Part shown: piece after piece, positions 26,646 through 35,745 of the stretch
Numbering within the stretch: position 1 is the stretch's first letter
How the letters are laid out: each line of letters begins with the position of its first letter
NCBI GenBank assembly: GCA_035566435.1
Contig: DATMRF010000088.1
Location: 17,222-81,221, forward strand
Reading direction: 5' to 3'
From: DATMRF01 sp035566435
Lineage (GTDB): Bacteria; Verrucomicrobiota; Verrucomicrobiia; Limisphaerales; UBA8199
Length of the DNA: 64,000 nucleotides
The notes under the pieces: model-generated
Database searches by the model: none
What the model was told of the DNA's origin: nothing
The model's input: the letters and a program-made list of their open reading frames with translations, nothing else
Made by a program: the position numbers and the translations under genes

Positions 26646-29600
26646 ATGAGACGTATCTTGCTGCTCGCCGGACTGGCTCTCCTCCTCGCCACCGGATTTT
26701 ACCTGGCCCTGTCTCCGGTTCGCCAGAGCCCTGCCGCCCCTCGACAACCTGTTTCTGCCGGAGTTGTTGCGACACCACCCACCGTGCCTCCAAACTCCGC
26801 TGCCCCGCTCGGCCTGGCCTCGAATGCGCCTCCAGCCTCTCTGAAGCAGCCCATCTCGCGCGAGCTCGATATTTCCGTCAACCCTTACGCCGGCGCCCTG
26901 CGTGAGCCGGGCAAGTCAAAACGCCAGTGGGACCCCGGCTTCCTCACCACCCTCCAAAACGCCGCGAGCGGCGACCCGATCCGATTCGAGCTTACCCAAG
27001 GCCAAGTCGCCTCCGGCACCATTCGCATCACCCAATCCCGCGACGGCCTGCTGACGTATATTTCCGGCGAGCTCAACACGCCTGAAGCGGGAAAGTTTTT
27101 CTTCCTGACCCCTCCCGCCGGCGGCAAGGCGGGCTCGGCGGTCGGTGTCGTCGAATTCCCGGCCAGCCAAACCGCCTACCGCATCGAACCCACCGGGCCG
27201 AACGGCAGTCCGGAGCTGTGGCAGCGGCGCCTGGACGAAGTGGTTTGCGTGGGCATGCCGCGCGCGGAGTCCGCAGCCACCAGTACCAACGAAACTGCCA
27301 ACATGCCACCGCTGCGGCCGGACAATGTCGCCGACTACGTTCCCAGCTACAACAGCAATATCGTTTCACTCCAGAGCTATCCGGGCTCATCGGCTGTGCT
27401 GCTGCTGAACTTTTTCGGCGGGTACACGCCCACTTGGGGCGGCATCGCTTTCTCGAGACCCGCGGCCGCGAACAATTCAACCATCAAAGACCTCTGGAAG
27501 CGCGTCGCCGAAGACTACATGGGCTTCAACATCAACGTCACCACCGACATCAAGGTTTACTACGCGGCGCCGGCCAATAGCCGCCAACAATGCTGCTTTA
27601 CCGACACCCCCGTCACGGCCGCCGGGGTCGCTTACATCGGTTCCTGGAATTGGGGCACCGACACGCCCTGCTGGTCGGTTTATACTACGGGCAAGAACGG
27701 TGCGGAGGTCGGTGCGCACGAGCCGGGCCATACGCTTGGCCTCAGCCACCAGGGCACGATTGTGAACGGCGTCGTGAACGAATATTACTCGGGTCAGGGC
27801 AGCGGTGCCACCGGCTGGGCGCCGATCATGGGCGTAGGCTATTACCAGCCCGTTTCCACTTGGGCCAAAGGCGAATACCTCAATGCCAACAACACCCAGG
27901 ATGAGCAAAATATCATCACTACCGCCAACAACCGCGTGACGTACCGGCCGGATGACACCGGCAGTACCCTCGCCACCTCGCGTTATCTTGAAGTCTATCC
28001 CGACTTCAGCGCCTCCGCCGAAGGGGTCATCGAGCAGACCAGCGACACCGACGCGTTCCAGTTCACCACCAGCGGCGGCCAGGTTTCTTTGACCGCCAAT
28101 CCAGTCGGAGACTGGGCCGACCTGGCGGTGATGGCCACTCTGGCCGACGCCACCGATACGATCATTGCCAGTAACAATCCCCAGAGCATTCTGTCCGCCA
28201 CCATCACGACCAATCTGCCCGCCGGCACCTACACCTTCCGCGTCACCGGCGCCGGCCGGAACAGCCCGCTGACGAACGGATTCAGCCCTTACGCGAGCCG
28301 CGGTTATTACTCCGTGGCCGGCTGGGTCGCCGGCGCGCGCTTGCCGACCCGGTTGAGCATCCTCGAACATTCGCCCAACGGCACACTCGTCGGCACCGTG
28401 CCGGCCAGCACCACCACCAATCTGCTGGCTTACGCGATCCTGTCGGGCAACACCGGCAACACCTTCTCGGTTGATACCAATGGTGTCGTGCAAGTCGCCG
28501 ATAACACCTTGCTCGATTACGTCCGGCTGGGCACAAACACCATGCTGCCGGTTGAGTTCGAGTTGTTGGTGAACATTACGAACCTGGACGATGCGACGCA
28601 GACGGAGCTCGGTCGCCGTGTCGTCGTCGCCGTGCTCAAGCAAGCTGCCAATTATCCCATCGCCGTGACCGGGTTCAATGCCGGTGTCATCGCGCCTTAC
28701 TATGCGACTCCCGCGGCGCCCCAGGCGACGGGCTTCGATATCCCGAACAATTACAGCTTTTATGAGACCGGCTTGAGCGGCAACGCCCAGGTAGGAGGCA
28801 CGGGTGGCATGCAGGGCTTACCTCCCAGCGGAACTGTCCTCAGCGCCTCGGACGGCACCTCGTTCCAGCTGGGGCCTTATGGGGCAACGAACGTGCTCTT
28901 GATGGGCTACACCTACCCCAATTCAGGTACGCTGACGCTCTCCACGCCGCAGGCCTACAATTCAATTTCCATCCTGGCCAGCTCGGCCAACGGAGGCGGC
29001 AACGGCTCGTTTTATCTCCAATTCACCAACGGTGTGACCAGCCCACTCATCACTTTCAATGCCCAGGACTGGTTTGGCACGATCAACAACGTGGCCGTTC
29101 AGGGCATGGGCAGGCTCAAACTCGGCCAGGCCACCCTTTCGACCGAAAACCCCGGCTGGAATAACCCAAATCTCTATCAGACAACCATCAGCTTAGCCGC
29201 GCTGGGATACAACCTGCCCATTGCCTCGCTCACGTTCACGAAGCCGAGCGCCAGCTCCACCACGGGTGTGTTCGCGCTGAGTGGCGCGCAGATGCCGCCG
29301 CAGGTCAGCATCGCCCGGCAGCCGCAGTCCACGACCAACAACGTTCCATCCTCCCCGGCCACCTTCAGCGTCGTCGCCATGGGCGCCGCGCCCCTCGGCT
29401 ATCAATGGTATTACGGCCCCACCGGCGGCGCCGGCACTTTCGCGTCCCTCGACGGCCAGACCAACGCCAGCTTCTCCCTGGCCCCGGTGCTCCGGCCCAC
29501 CAACGCCGGCAGTTTTTACGTCGTCGTCACCAACAGCACCAGCGCCGCGACCAGTTCCGTCGCCACCCTCACCGTTTTCCGCGCGCCCCTCATCGCCCGC

Positions 29601-31028
29601 CAGCCAGGCCCCACCAACCTGGTTCTGTTGACGGGCGTCAGCAACACTCTCTCCGTCGTCGCCTACGGCGCGCTCCCGTTGTCCTACTACTGGAGCACGA
29701 ACGGCGCGTTCATTCCCGCGGCGAATAGCGCTGCGCTGGTCCTTAAGAACCTGCAGGTCTCGAATTCAGCCAACTACGCTGTCGTGGTCAGCAACGCCTT
29801 CGGTTCGGTCACCAGCAGCATCGTGTCGCTCACCGTCCTGCCGCCTCCATCGCCGCCCTTCGCTCAGGCGGTCCTGGCCGACCGCCCTCTCGCTTATTGG
29901 CGCCTGGACGAGCCCAGCGGCACCATTGCCCATGATTATGTTTCCGGCCTGAACGGCATTTACAACAAAGTCCTGCTCGGCCAGGCGGGCAATAACTTGT
30001 TGGGCACAAACACCTCGGCCCGGTTTGGCGCACTCGCTCCCAATACCAGTCTCGTTACCAACATTCCCATTGACTTCACCACTTCAACCAGCGCCAACTT
30101 CACAATTGAAACCTGGGTCAATGGAAATGCTCAAAGCGCCGACAATGGCCTGGTCACCAAGGGCGCCGGGGCAGGCGGCGAGCAGTTTAACCTGGACTGC
30201 GGTGGGGCGAACCATGGGTTCCGCTTTTTCGTGCGGGACTCCACCGGCGCAACCCACGCCGGCAGCAGCAGCGCCGCGCTTGACAGCAAATGGCACCATG
30301 TCGTGGGCGTTTGCGACCAAACCCACAGCAACGTTTGGCTCTATATCGATGGCGCCAGCGCGGGCCAGAGCTCAATTGTGCCTGGCAGCGGGCTGCTGAC
30401 CTCGTCCAATTCCGTCACCCTCGGCTGCCGCCAGTCCGGCTCCAGCACCTTCGACCTCCAATTCGTCGGCTACATGGAAGAGGTCGCGATTTATAATTAC
30501 GCCCTTAGTCCCGCTCAGGTTCAAACCCACTACCGGGTCGTCACGAATCTCCCGCCGGTTTTTGCCAGCAACCCTTTTATCGCCCCGGATGCCAACGCCG
30601 GCCAGTTCTACAGCGGCTCGATTGCGGGCAGCGCGTCGGACCCAAGCGGAGCCACCCTCACGTTTTCGAAGGCCAGCGGCCCGGGCTGGCTTGCGATCAA
30701 CACCGCCGGCGGCCTGACTGGGACACCGTTCTCTTCTAATGACGGCACCAACAGCTTCCTCGTCAAGGTCACCGATTCCCTCGGGGCTTCTAGCACCGCG
30801 ACCATGTACCTCAACGTGAATCCCGCTCCCCCCATCGGCGCAAGTCTGTCGCCCCAGGGGCCGAATTTATTGTTGAGCTGGGGTGGCGGCATCGCGCCTT
30901 ACCAGGTCCAAATGGCCACGAACCTGGCCAGTCCTGTTTGGCAGACTGTTGGCGGTCTCCTCATCGACACCAATTTTTCGATTCCCGCGACAAACGACGC
31001 TGCCTTCTACCGCGTCCAGGGCCAATAA
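26646..31028 (+). CDS. giant secreted protein with metzincin-like peptidase, Ig-like and LamG modules
   Basis: This 1460-residue exported protein starts at the ATG at 26646 with a signal or anchor helix (MRRILLLAGLALLLATGFYL). A peptidase domain (about 210-430) carries HEPGHTLGLSH, i.e. HExxHxxGxxH with H358, E359, H362 and H368, the metzincin zinc site. Then come a PPC-like domain (about 450-555), a cadherin-like region, a PEP-CTERM-like jelly roll (about 660-870), two Ig-like repeats (about 880-1075, each opening RQP), a LamG/concanavalin domain (about 1095-1300, with LADRPLAYWRLDEPSGT) and a putative-Ig (He-PIG) unit. The tail is YQVQMATNLASPVWQTVG and AFYRVQGQ. It probably degrades protein outside the cell and binds polysaccharide. 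Confidence 0.85.
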   Translation: MRRILLLAGLALLLATGFYLALSPVRQSPAAPRQPVSAGVVATPPTVPPNSAAPLGLASNAPPASLKQPISRELDISVNPYAGALREPGKSKRQWDPGFLTTLQNAASGDPIRFELTQGQVASGTIRITQSRDGLLTYISGELNTPEAGKFFFLTPPAGGKAGSAVGVVEFPASQTAYRIEPTGPNGSPELWQRRLDEVVCVGMPRAESAATSTNETANMPPLRPDNVADYVPSYNSNIVSLQSYPGSSAVLLLNFFGGYTPTWGGIAFSRPAAANNSTIKDLWKRVAEDYMGFNINVTTDIKVYYAAPANSRQQCCFTDTPVTAAGVAYIGSWNWGTDTPCWSVYTTGKNGAEVGAHEPGHTLGLSHQGTIVNGVVNEYYSGQGSGATGWAPIMGVGYYQPVSTWAKGEYLNANNTQDEQNIITTANNRVTYRPDDTGSTLATSRYLEVYPDFSASAEGVIEQTSDTDAFQFTTSGGQVSLTANPVGDWADLAVMATLADATDTIIASNNPQSILSATITTNLPAGTYTFRVTGAGRNSPLTNGFSPYASRGYYSVAGWVAGARLPTRLSILEHSPNGTLVGTVPASTTTNLLAYAILSGNTGNTFSVDTNGVVQVADNTLLDYVRLGTNTMLPVEFELLVNITNLDDATQTELGRRVVVAVLKQAANYPIAVTGFNAGVIAPYYATPAAPQATGFDIPNNYSFYETGLSGNAQVGGTGGMQGLPPSGTVLSASDGTSFQLGPYGATNVLLMGYTYPNSGTLTLSTPQAYNSISILASSANGGGNGSFYLQFTNGVTSPLITFNAQDWFGTINNVAVQGMGRLKLGQATLSTENPGWNNPNLYQTTISLAALGYNLPIASLTFTKPSASSTTGVFALSGAQMPPQVSIARQPQSTTNNVPSSPATFSVVAMGAAPLGYQWYYGPTGGAGTFASLDGQTNASFSLAPVLRPTNAGSFYVVVTNSTSAATSSVATLTVFRAPLIARQPGPTNLVLLTGVSNTLSVVAYGALPLSYYWSTNGAFIPAANSAALVLKNLQVSNSANYAVVVSNAFGSVTSSIVSLTVLPPPSPPFAQAVLADRPLAYWRLDEPSGTIAHDYVSGLNGIYNKVLLGQAGNNLLGTNTSARFGALAPNTSLVTNIPIDFTTSTSANFTIETWVNGNAQSADNGLVTKGAGAGGEQFNLDCGGANHGFRFFVRDSTGATHAGSSSAALDSKWHHVVGVCDQTHSNVWLYIDGASAGQSSIVPGSGLLTSSNSVTLGCRQSGSSTFDLQFVGYMEEVAIYNYALSPAQVQTHYRVVTNLPPVFASNPFIAPDANAGQFYSGSIAGSASDPSGATLTFSKASGPGWLAINTAGGLTGTPFSSNDGTNSFLVKVTDSLGASSTATMYLNVNPAPPIGASLSPQGPNLLLSWGGGIAPYQVQMATNLASPVWQTVGGLLIDTNFSIPATNDAAFYRVQGQ

Positions 31029-31031
31029 GTA

Positions 31032-31724
31032 TCAAAAGACCTGTCCGTGGTCGTAAAGCGGCATCCCGCTGTATTCCTGCAAAGTCTCCAACGCAAAGCA
31101 GTCCACCTCGCAGTGGTCTGGATTGGGATAAACCGCCAGTTTCTTTTTGAGGTCCTGGATCTGCTGGTCGAGCGGTTTCAGGTCTTGCTTGGCCAGGTTC
31201 TCCACCTGCGTCGCCTGTTTTTGCTGCAGGGCCAGTTCGCGGGAACGGCCGCCATCACGCCGATTGGCACGCGGCTCCCGGCTGAGCGTATCGGCCCGAT
31301 TTTTTGCGCCTGCCTCCTGCCCGGCCAGCGCTGCGTGTTGGGCGTTCAGCGCCTTCAACTGGGCGCTCAATTGCTCGAACTCGGCCCGTTCCCGCAAGGG
31401 CGGTTCTCTCAGGATGATTTTGCTCGGCCCGTCTCCCTTCGCGTGTTCCGTCACTCCCGGTCGGTTTGGGTGGTCGGTCTTTTCGATTTGCGCTTCCACT
31501 ACCCAGCCCCACGCGTTGGTGCCGACGATCGTGCCCGTCACGTGTACCCACGCGGTCAGCGGCCGCTTCCCGTCGTGCTTGGCCCACCAGTTGAACAACG
31601 GGCTTAGCTCCACCGTCTGCCCGTTCACTACGCGTTTGGGGGCCTTGAGCGGACTGGCCGGCAAAGCGCTGCAGGCGGCCAGAACCACCGCCAGAGTTCC
31701 GCCCATCCTGGAACTCAGCCGCAT
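31032..31724 (-). CDS. secreted coiled-coil protein of unknown function
   Basis: This 230-residue protein starts at the ATG at 31724, which has GGAG about 9 bases upstream and begins a signal peptide (MRLSSRMGGTLAVVLAACSA). The N-terminal half has an OB-like beta region (TAWVHVTGTIVGTNAWGWVV). The middle and end are charged and predicted coiled coil (RERAEFEQLSAQLKALNA; KQDLKPLDQQIQDLKKKL). I do not recognise a family. It converges on the giant metzincin-like gene with only three bases between stop codons. Confidence 0.7.
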   Translation of the reverse strand: MRLSSRMGGTLAVVLAACSALPASPLKAPKRVVNGQTVELSPLFNWWAKHDGKRPLTAWVHVTGTIVGTNAWGWVVEAQIEKTDHPNRPGVTEHAKGDGPSKIILREPPLRERAEFEQLSAQLKALNAQHAALAGQEAGAKNRADTLSREPRANRRDGGRSRELALQQKQATQVENLAKQDLKPLDQQIQDLKKKLAVYPNPDHCEVDCFALETLQEYSGMPLYDHGQVF

Positions 31725-31936
31725 GTGCATCATCTCCACGGTACGTCGTTCAAATCATCCTCCACCAGTAAAAAGGTAAACTGTTTGATGTCGTGTTCCA
31801 TAAAGCTTCGCGATCGTCAATCAGGTTGCCAATCAGATAGAATTTAACTGACTATAACGAAAATGCCAGCATCGGCTCGCCCGTGCAGCAAGCTCCCGCC
31901 ATTTACTTTCCCCACGCCCGCTGTTAAAACCTCATT

Positions 31937-32752
31937 GTGCTGACTGATTCCGCCTTATGGAAGTCCTTAAACGCCCCTGACCGGCTGACGTTGATCGCCG
32001 GGCCTTGCGTGGTCGAGAGCGAGAAGCTCTGCCTTAGGGTAGCCGCCGCCTTGAAGCGGGCCTGTGCCGGGCTGGGGATTGTCTATGTTTTCAAGGCCAG
32101 CTTCGATAAAGCCAACCGCACCTCCGCCCGCTCCTTCCGTGGCCCCGGGCTCGAGGAAGGCCTCCGCGTCCTGGCTCGCGTGCGAGAAACTGTCGGGGTG
32201 CCGATCCTCACCGACGTGCACAACGAAGCGCAGACCGGCCCGGCCGCCGCCGCCGCCGATATTTTGCAAATCCCCGCCTTTCTCTGCCGCCAAACCGACC
32301 TCATTGCCGCGGCGGTCCGAACCGGCAGGATCGTAAACCTGAAGAAAGGCCAGTTCCTCTCTCCCGGCGAAATGGGGCAGGTCGTCGAAAAAGCCCGTGC
32401 CGCCGGCGGCAAGCGGCTGCTGCTAACCGAACGCGGCACTACCTTCGGTTATAACAACCTGGTCGCCGACATGCGCGCGATTCCGATCCTGCGCCGGCTT
32501 GGTTGCCCGGTGATTTTCGACGCCACTCATTCCGTCCAACTGCCCGGCGGCGGCGGCGACAAGTCAAGCGGCCAACGCGAATTTGCCCCGGTGCTTGCTC
32601 GTTGCGCCCTGGCGGCCGGCGCTAACGGCCTTTTCGTCGAAACCCATCCCGACCCAGCCCATGCGCTCAGCGACGGGCCGAACATGATTCCACTGGCGCA
32701 AATGCCCGCGCTCCTGGCGCGGTGGTTGAGAGTTTGGAAAGCCGTCCGTTAA
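31937..32752 (+). CDS. kdsA: 3-deoxy-8-phosphooctulonate (Kdo-8-P) synthase
   Basis: KdsA condenses phosphoenolpyruvate with arabinose-5-phosphate, the first committed step to Kdo for lipopolysaccharide. The 271-residue protein has the family blocks LIAGPCVVES, VFKASFDKANRTS, GVPILTDVHN, IPAFLCRQTDL, LLTERGTTFGYNNLV and VIFDATHSVQLPGG, ending in FVETHPDP. It has the AGPC cysteine in the place of the metal ligand used by metal-dependent forms. The start is a GTG at 31937. It opens a plus-strand run with lptA-like, lptB, hprK, ptsH and gatC, putting Kdo synthesis beside LPS export. Confidence 0.96.
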   Translation: MLTDSALWKSLNAPDRLTLIAGPCVVESEKLCLRVAAALKRACAGLGIVYVFKASFDKANRTSARSFRGPGLEEGLRVLARVRETVGVPILTDVHNEAQTGPAAAAADILQIPAFLCRQTDLIAAAVRTGRIVNLKKGQFLSPGEMGQVVEKARAAGGKRLLLTERGTTFGYNNLVADMRAIPILRRLGCPVIFDATHSVQLPGGGGDKSSGQREFAPVLARCALAAGANGLFVETHPDPAHALSDGPNMIPLAQMPALLARWLRVWKAVR

Positions 32753-32895
32753 CTATGGGGAAGAATACGAGGATGGCGGATGGCGGATGGCGGATGGAGC
32801 CGCAGTCGTGCCGTTCGACCCTACCCTCTATCCTCTATCCCCCGTTCTCAGTTGCTGCCCGCCACCGGGATTCTCAATTTTCAATTCTGCGGTTC
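32753..32895. repeat. short-period tandem tract before the lptA-like gene
   Basis: From 32771 there are four GGATGGC units of 7 bases, then CTCTATCCTCTATCC at about 32827 and a TTCTCAATTTTCAATTCTG tract at about 32871, each a drifting 7-10-base repeat. The frame is open through here from 32722, but these repeats argue that translation begins downstream. Confidence 0.55.
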
Positions 32896-34728
32896 GTGAG
32901 CCACTTGCGCTGTGGCGTTTGCTTCCTTGCCTTGGCCTGCGCCTTCGCTCCCGCTCTTGCCCCCGCGCAGCGCGTCCTCGAAGCAAAGGGATTTCAAACC
33001 GCCGACTACTATGAATCACCACACGAAGCCCAGGTGAAATCGCTGCTCAAGGGCACGCGGGCGCGCCCACTGGAGAACGACCGCGTGTATGTCTATGACG
33101 GTACGGAACTGCTGACCTTTCGCGAAACCGGTGAGCCGGAGCTCGTGGTTCGCGCGCCCGAGTATATCTATGATCAGCACAACCAAACCGCCAGTTCGGC
33201 CGGTCCGCTCCACGTGCAAACAGCCGATGGCAGGTTCTCCATCGATGGCGAGGGTTTCTTCTGGCAGCAGACCAACTCCGTTCTGTTGATTTCGAACCGC
33301 GTTCACACCGTCGTCCAGCCGGCCCTGCTGGAGAGCTCCGGTGCGACCAACCAGGCCAGAGGTTCGTCCCAGCAAACTCCCGTCGAGATATCTTCCCGCC
33401 AGTTCGAATACCAGCACGCCTCGGGCTTGGGCACTTACCGCGGCGCAGTCCGCGTGCAGGGCACCAACCTGGACCTCTCCGCCGGCCGCCTCACACTCAA
33501 GGTGCCGATGACCGACCCTCACCGGCCCGCCAGCCTGCAAAGTGTCACGGCCGAGGAGAACGTCGCGATGGCTTACGGCGGGATTCAGGCCACCGGTCAG
33601 GTGGTGGTTTACTCGGCGGAAACCGGGCTGGCAACGGTGACCGGTCACCCGGCCTGGCGCGCGGACCAGCGCGAGGGCCGCGGCGACGAACTTGTCATCG
33701 ATCGCACGAACCGGACTTTCCGGGCCAACGGGCATGCGTGGCTCAAGATGCCCGGCCAGAGCCTCGGCGCTTCCGGCTTCCTCTCCCGCTCGAAGGCGGC
33801 GGCCACGCGAACCCCCGCAACCACCAACCGGTTTGTCGAGATTCTGTCCGACAATTATGAGTTCCGGACTAATTGGGCCGTGTTTCGTCAGGACGTCCGC
33901 GTCAGCGAAATCGTCAGCAACCAGACCGGCGGAACAATGACCTGTGCGCTGTTGACCGCCAGCTTCGCCGGCACCAACGAACTGCATGCGCTGGTCGCCG
34001 AAACCAACGTCGTGATCCAGGAAGAGGACAGGCGCTTCACCGGCGAAACCGCGGTGTTTGCCGGGACCAATGGCATCCTCGAGTTGACCGGCAAGCCCGA
34101 GCCGACCTGGCAGGCCGGAATGCGCTCGGGCACAGGAAAACTCCTGCGCGTGGACATCCAGCATGACGAAATGCTTGTGAGAGGCGACGCGTTGATGCGC
34201 CTGCCCGCCGAGGAACTTGGGCAGGCCCGGGCGCTGCCGGCCGCATCCCCCGCGCCCCGGCCCAAGTCGGCCGCTCCGCAGTTTGCCGATATCACTTGCG
34301 AGGAATACCTGGTTCGGCCCGAAACCGCCCTGTTCCGGGGAGGCGTCCGTGCCATTTCCCCCTCCCGCATGAACATGACTTGTGAAACGTTGACTGTGCT
34401 GGCGCCGCCGACGGCTGAAAAAATCCTGATCGCCGAGCAACGGGTCATCTTCGATCTGACCAGCGAAAAAGGCGATAAAATCCATGGCACAGGGGACAAA
34501 GCTGTTTACACTAACAGCATTACGAGCACCCTGACGAACGATCTGCTCACGTTGACGGGCAACCCCGCCCGGCTGGCCACCACGACCGCGACCAATGAAA
34601 ACAATGTCATCGTGCTGGACCGCATCCACAACGTGCTCATCACCCGGGGAGATTACCGGGTCTTCGGCACCGCGAAAGCCGTCGATACCAACCTGTTCTT
34701 GATGCCGAAAAACAAACTCCTGAAATAA
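32896..34728 (+). CDS. LptA/OstA-like lipopolysaccharide export protein, long
   Basis: This is an exported protein of about 610 residues built from beta-strand repeats of the OstA/LptA-LptC type. The likely start is a GTG at 32896, which begins a signal peptide (VSHLRCGVCFLALACAF ending near PAQ); the open frame to 32722 runs through tandem repeats. Body examples are LVVRAPEYIYDQHNQTASS, GPLHVQTADGRFSIDGEG, VQGTNLDLSAGRLTLKV and ITCEEYLVRPETALFRGG. LptA in E. coli is only about 185 residues, so this copy is roughly three times as long. It precedes lptB with a one-base TAATG overlap, which strongly supports a role in the LPS bridge. The exact assignment to LptA or an LptC-LptA fusion is inferred. 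Confidence 0.75.
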   Translation: MSHLRCGVCFLALACAFAPALAPAQRVLEAKGFQTADYYESPHEAQVKSLLKGTRARPLENDRVYVYDGTELLTFRETGEPELVVRAPEYIYDQHNQTASSAGPLHVQTADGRFSIDGEGFFWQQTNSVLLISNRVHTVVQPALLESSGATNQARGSSQQTPVEISSRQFEYQHASGLGTYRGAVRVQGTNLDLSAGRLTLKVPMTDPHRPASLQSVTAEENVAMAYGGIQATGQVVVYSAETGLATVTGHPAWRADQREGRGDELVIDRTNRTFRANGHAWLKMPGQSLGASGFLSRSKAAATRTPATTNRFVEILSDNYEFRTNWAVFRQDVRVSEIVSNQTGGTMTCALLTASFAGTNELHALVAETNVVIQEEDRRFTGETAVFAGTNGILELTGKPEPTWQAGMRSGTGKLLRVDIQHDEMLVRGDALMRLPAEELGQARALPAASPAPRPKSAAPQFADITCEEYLVRPETALFRGGVRAISPSRMNMTCETLTVLAPPTAEKILIAEQRVIFDLTSEKGDKIHGTGDKAVYTNSITSTLTNDLLTLTGNPARLATTTATNENNVIVLDRIHNVLITRGDYRVFGTAKAVDTNLFLMPKNKLLK

Positions 34729-35522
34729 TGAGCGAACCGCAGACCGACCCGCTGCTCGAGAAAGTGGATCCGGAAGTGCAGACCGTCCGGGCGCTGCTGG
34801 AGCCTCTGCTGGCGACGGAGAAGCTGGTCAAAGAGTACCGCCATCGGCGCGTGGTCAACGGCGTCTCGCTCACGGTCGCTGCCGGCGAAATCGTCGGGTT
34901 GCTCGGCCCCAACGGCGCGGGCAAGACCACGACCTTCAACATGGTCGTCGGCGTGATCAAACCCAATGAAGGCATCGTCAGGTTTCAGGACCGTACGATC
35001 ACTCGCCTGCCGATGCATCGCCGGGCGCGCTTGGGCATTGGCTATCTCACCCAGGAGCCGTCGATCTTCCGCAAACTCACCGTCGAGCAAAACATTCTGG
35101 CCATCCTCGAGACCTGCCGCATGAACCGCCAGGAGCGGGCCGTCCGGCTCAAATACTTGCTCGAGGAATTGGACCTGACCCCGCTCGCGAAAAGCAAGGC
35201 TTACACCTTGAGCGGCGGCGAAAAGCGGCGGCTGGAAATCACCCGGGCGCTGGTCACCAGCCCAAAGCTGTTGCTGTTGGATGAGCCCTTCAGCGGCATC
35301 GATCCGATTGCAGTCTACGAGGTGCAGAAGATTGTCCGTCGCCTCCGCGAGCGCGGCCTGGGTATATTGATCACCGACCACAATGTGCGGGAAACATTGA
35401 AGCTGGTCGACCGGGCCTACTTGATTCATAAGGGAGAGGTGGTCTATGAAGGCGCCGCCGAACAGTTGGTGAACGACCCCAAGGCACGCGAAATCTACCT
35501 CGGACCGGACTTCAACCTGTGA
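34728..35522 (+). CDS. lptB: LPS export ABC transporter ATP-binding protein
   Basis: LptB powers extraction of lipopolysaccharide from the inner membrane together with LptF/LptG. The 264-residue protein has a ~28-residue extension, then the YRHRRVVNGVSLTV strand, Walker A GPNGAGKTT (60-68), the Q-loop GIGYLTQEPSIFRKLTVEQN, the ABC signature LSGGEKRRLEI, Walker B LLLLDEPFSGIDP, and ITDHNVRETL with the switch histidine. EPSIFRKLTV and TDHNVRETL are the LptB-specific versions of these motifs. The start overlaps the stop of the lptA-like gene as TAATG. lptF and lptG are not in the window. Confidence 0.96.
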   Translation: MSEPQTDPLLEKVDPEVQTVRALLEPLLATEKLVKEYRHRRVVNGVSLTVAAGEIVGLLGPNGAGKTTTFNMVVGVIKPNEGIVRFQDRTITRLPMHRRARLGIGYLTQEPSIFRKLTVEQNILAILETCRMNRQERAVRLKYLLEELDLTPLAKSKAYTLSGGEKRRLEITRALVTSPKLLLLDEPFSGIDPIAVYEVQKIVRRLRERGLGILITDHNVRETLKLVDRAYLIHKGEVVYEGAAEQLVNDPKAREIYLGPDFNL

Positions 35523-35745
35523 ACATGGAGCAATGGAGTATTGGAGTGATGGGAAATTGGAGTAATGGACTGTTGGTGCGTTGGAGTGCTGGGAAGCCGG
35601 ACGGCAGTTCCGCTGGTTCTTTCTATCACACCGTTGTTCGGTTTCTTCTCCCCTGCATCACTCCAGTTTTCCCAACACTCCATTACTCCCTTATCCCAGA
35701 ACTCCATCACTCCAATAATCCATCACTCCACTTCCCCATTCCCCC
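35523..35745. repeat. octamer tandem array with inverted counterpart
   Basis: TGGAG words at a spacing of 8 (GGAGCAAT GGAGTATT GGAGTGAT) begin at 35526. The complementary CACTCCA/CATCACTCC words occupy 35660-35733, so the tract can fold back on itself. No gene is present between lptB and hprK. Confidence 0.6.

Noticed and set aside
27477..28643. A 388-codon open frame antisense to the giant metzincin-like gene.
   Set aside because: It lies wholly within a well-supported coding frame, is rich in Gly/Arg/Val as expected for GC-rich antisense shadows, and has no family motif.
33016..34629. A 537-codon open frame antisense to the lptA-like gene.
   Set aside because: The sense frame has a signal peptide, OstA-like strands and a one-base overlap with lptB; the antisense product has no recognisable domain.
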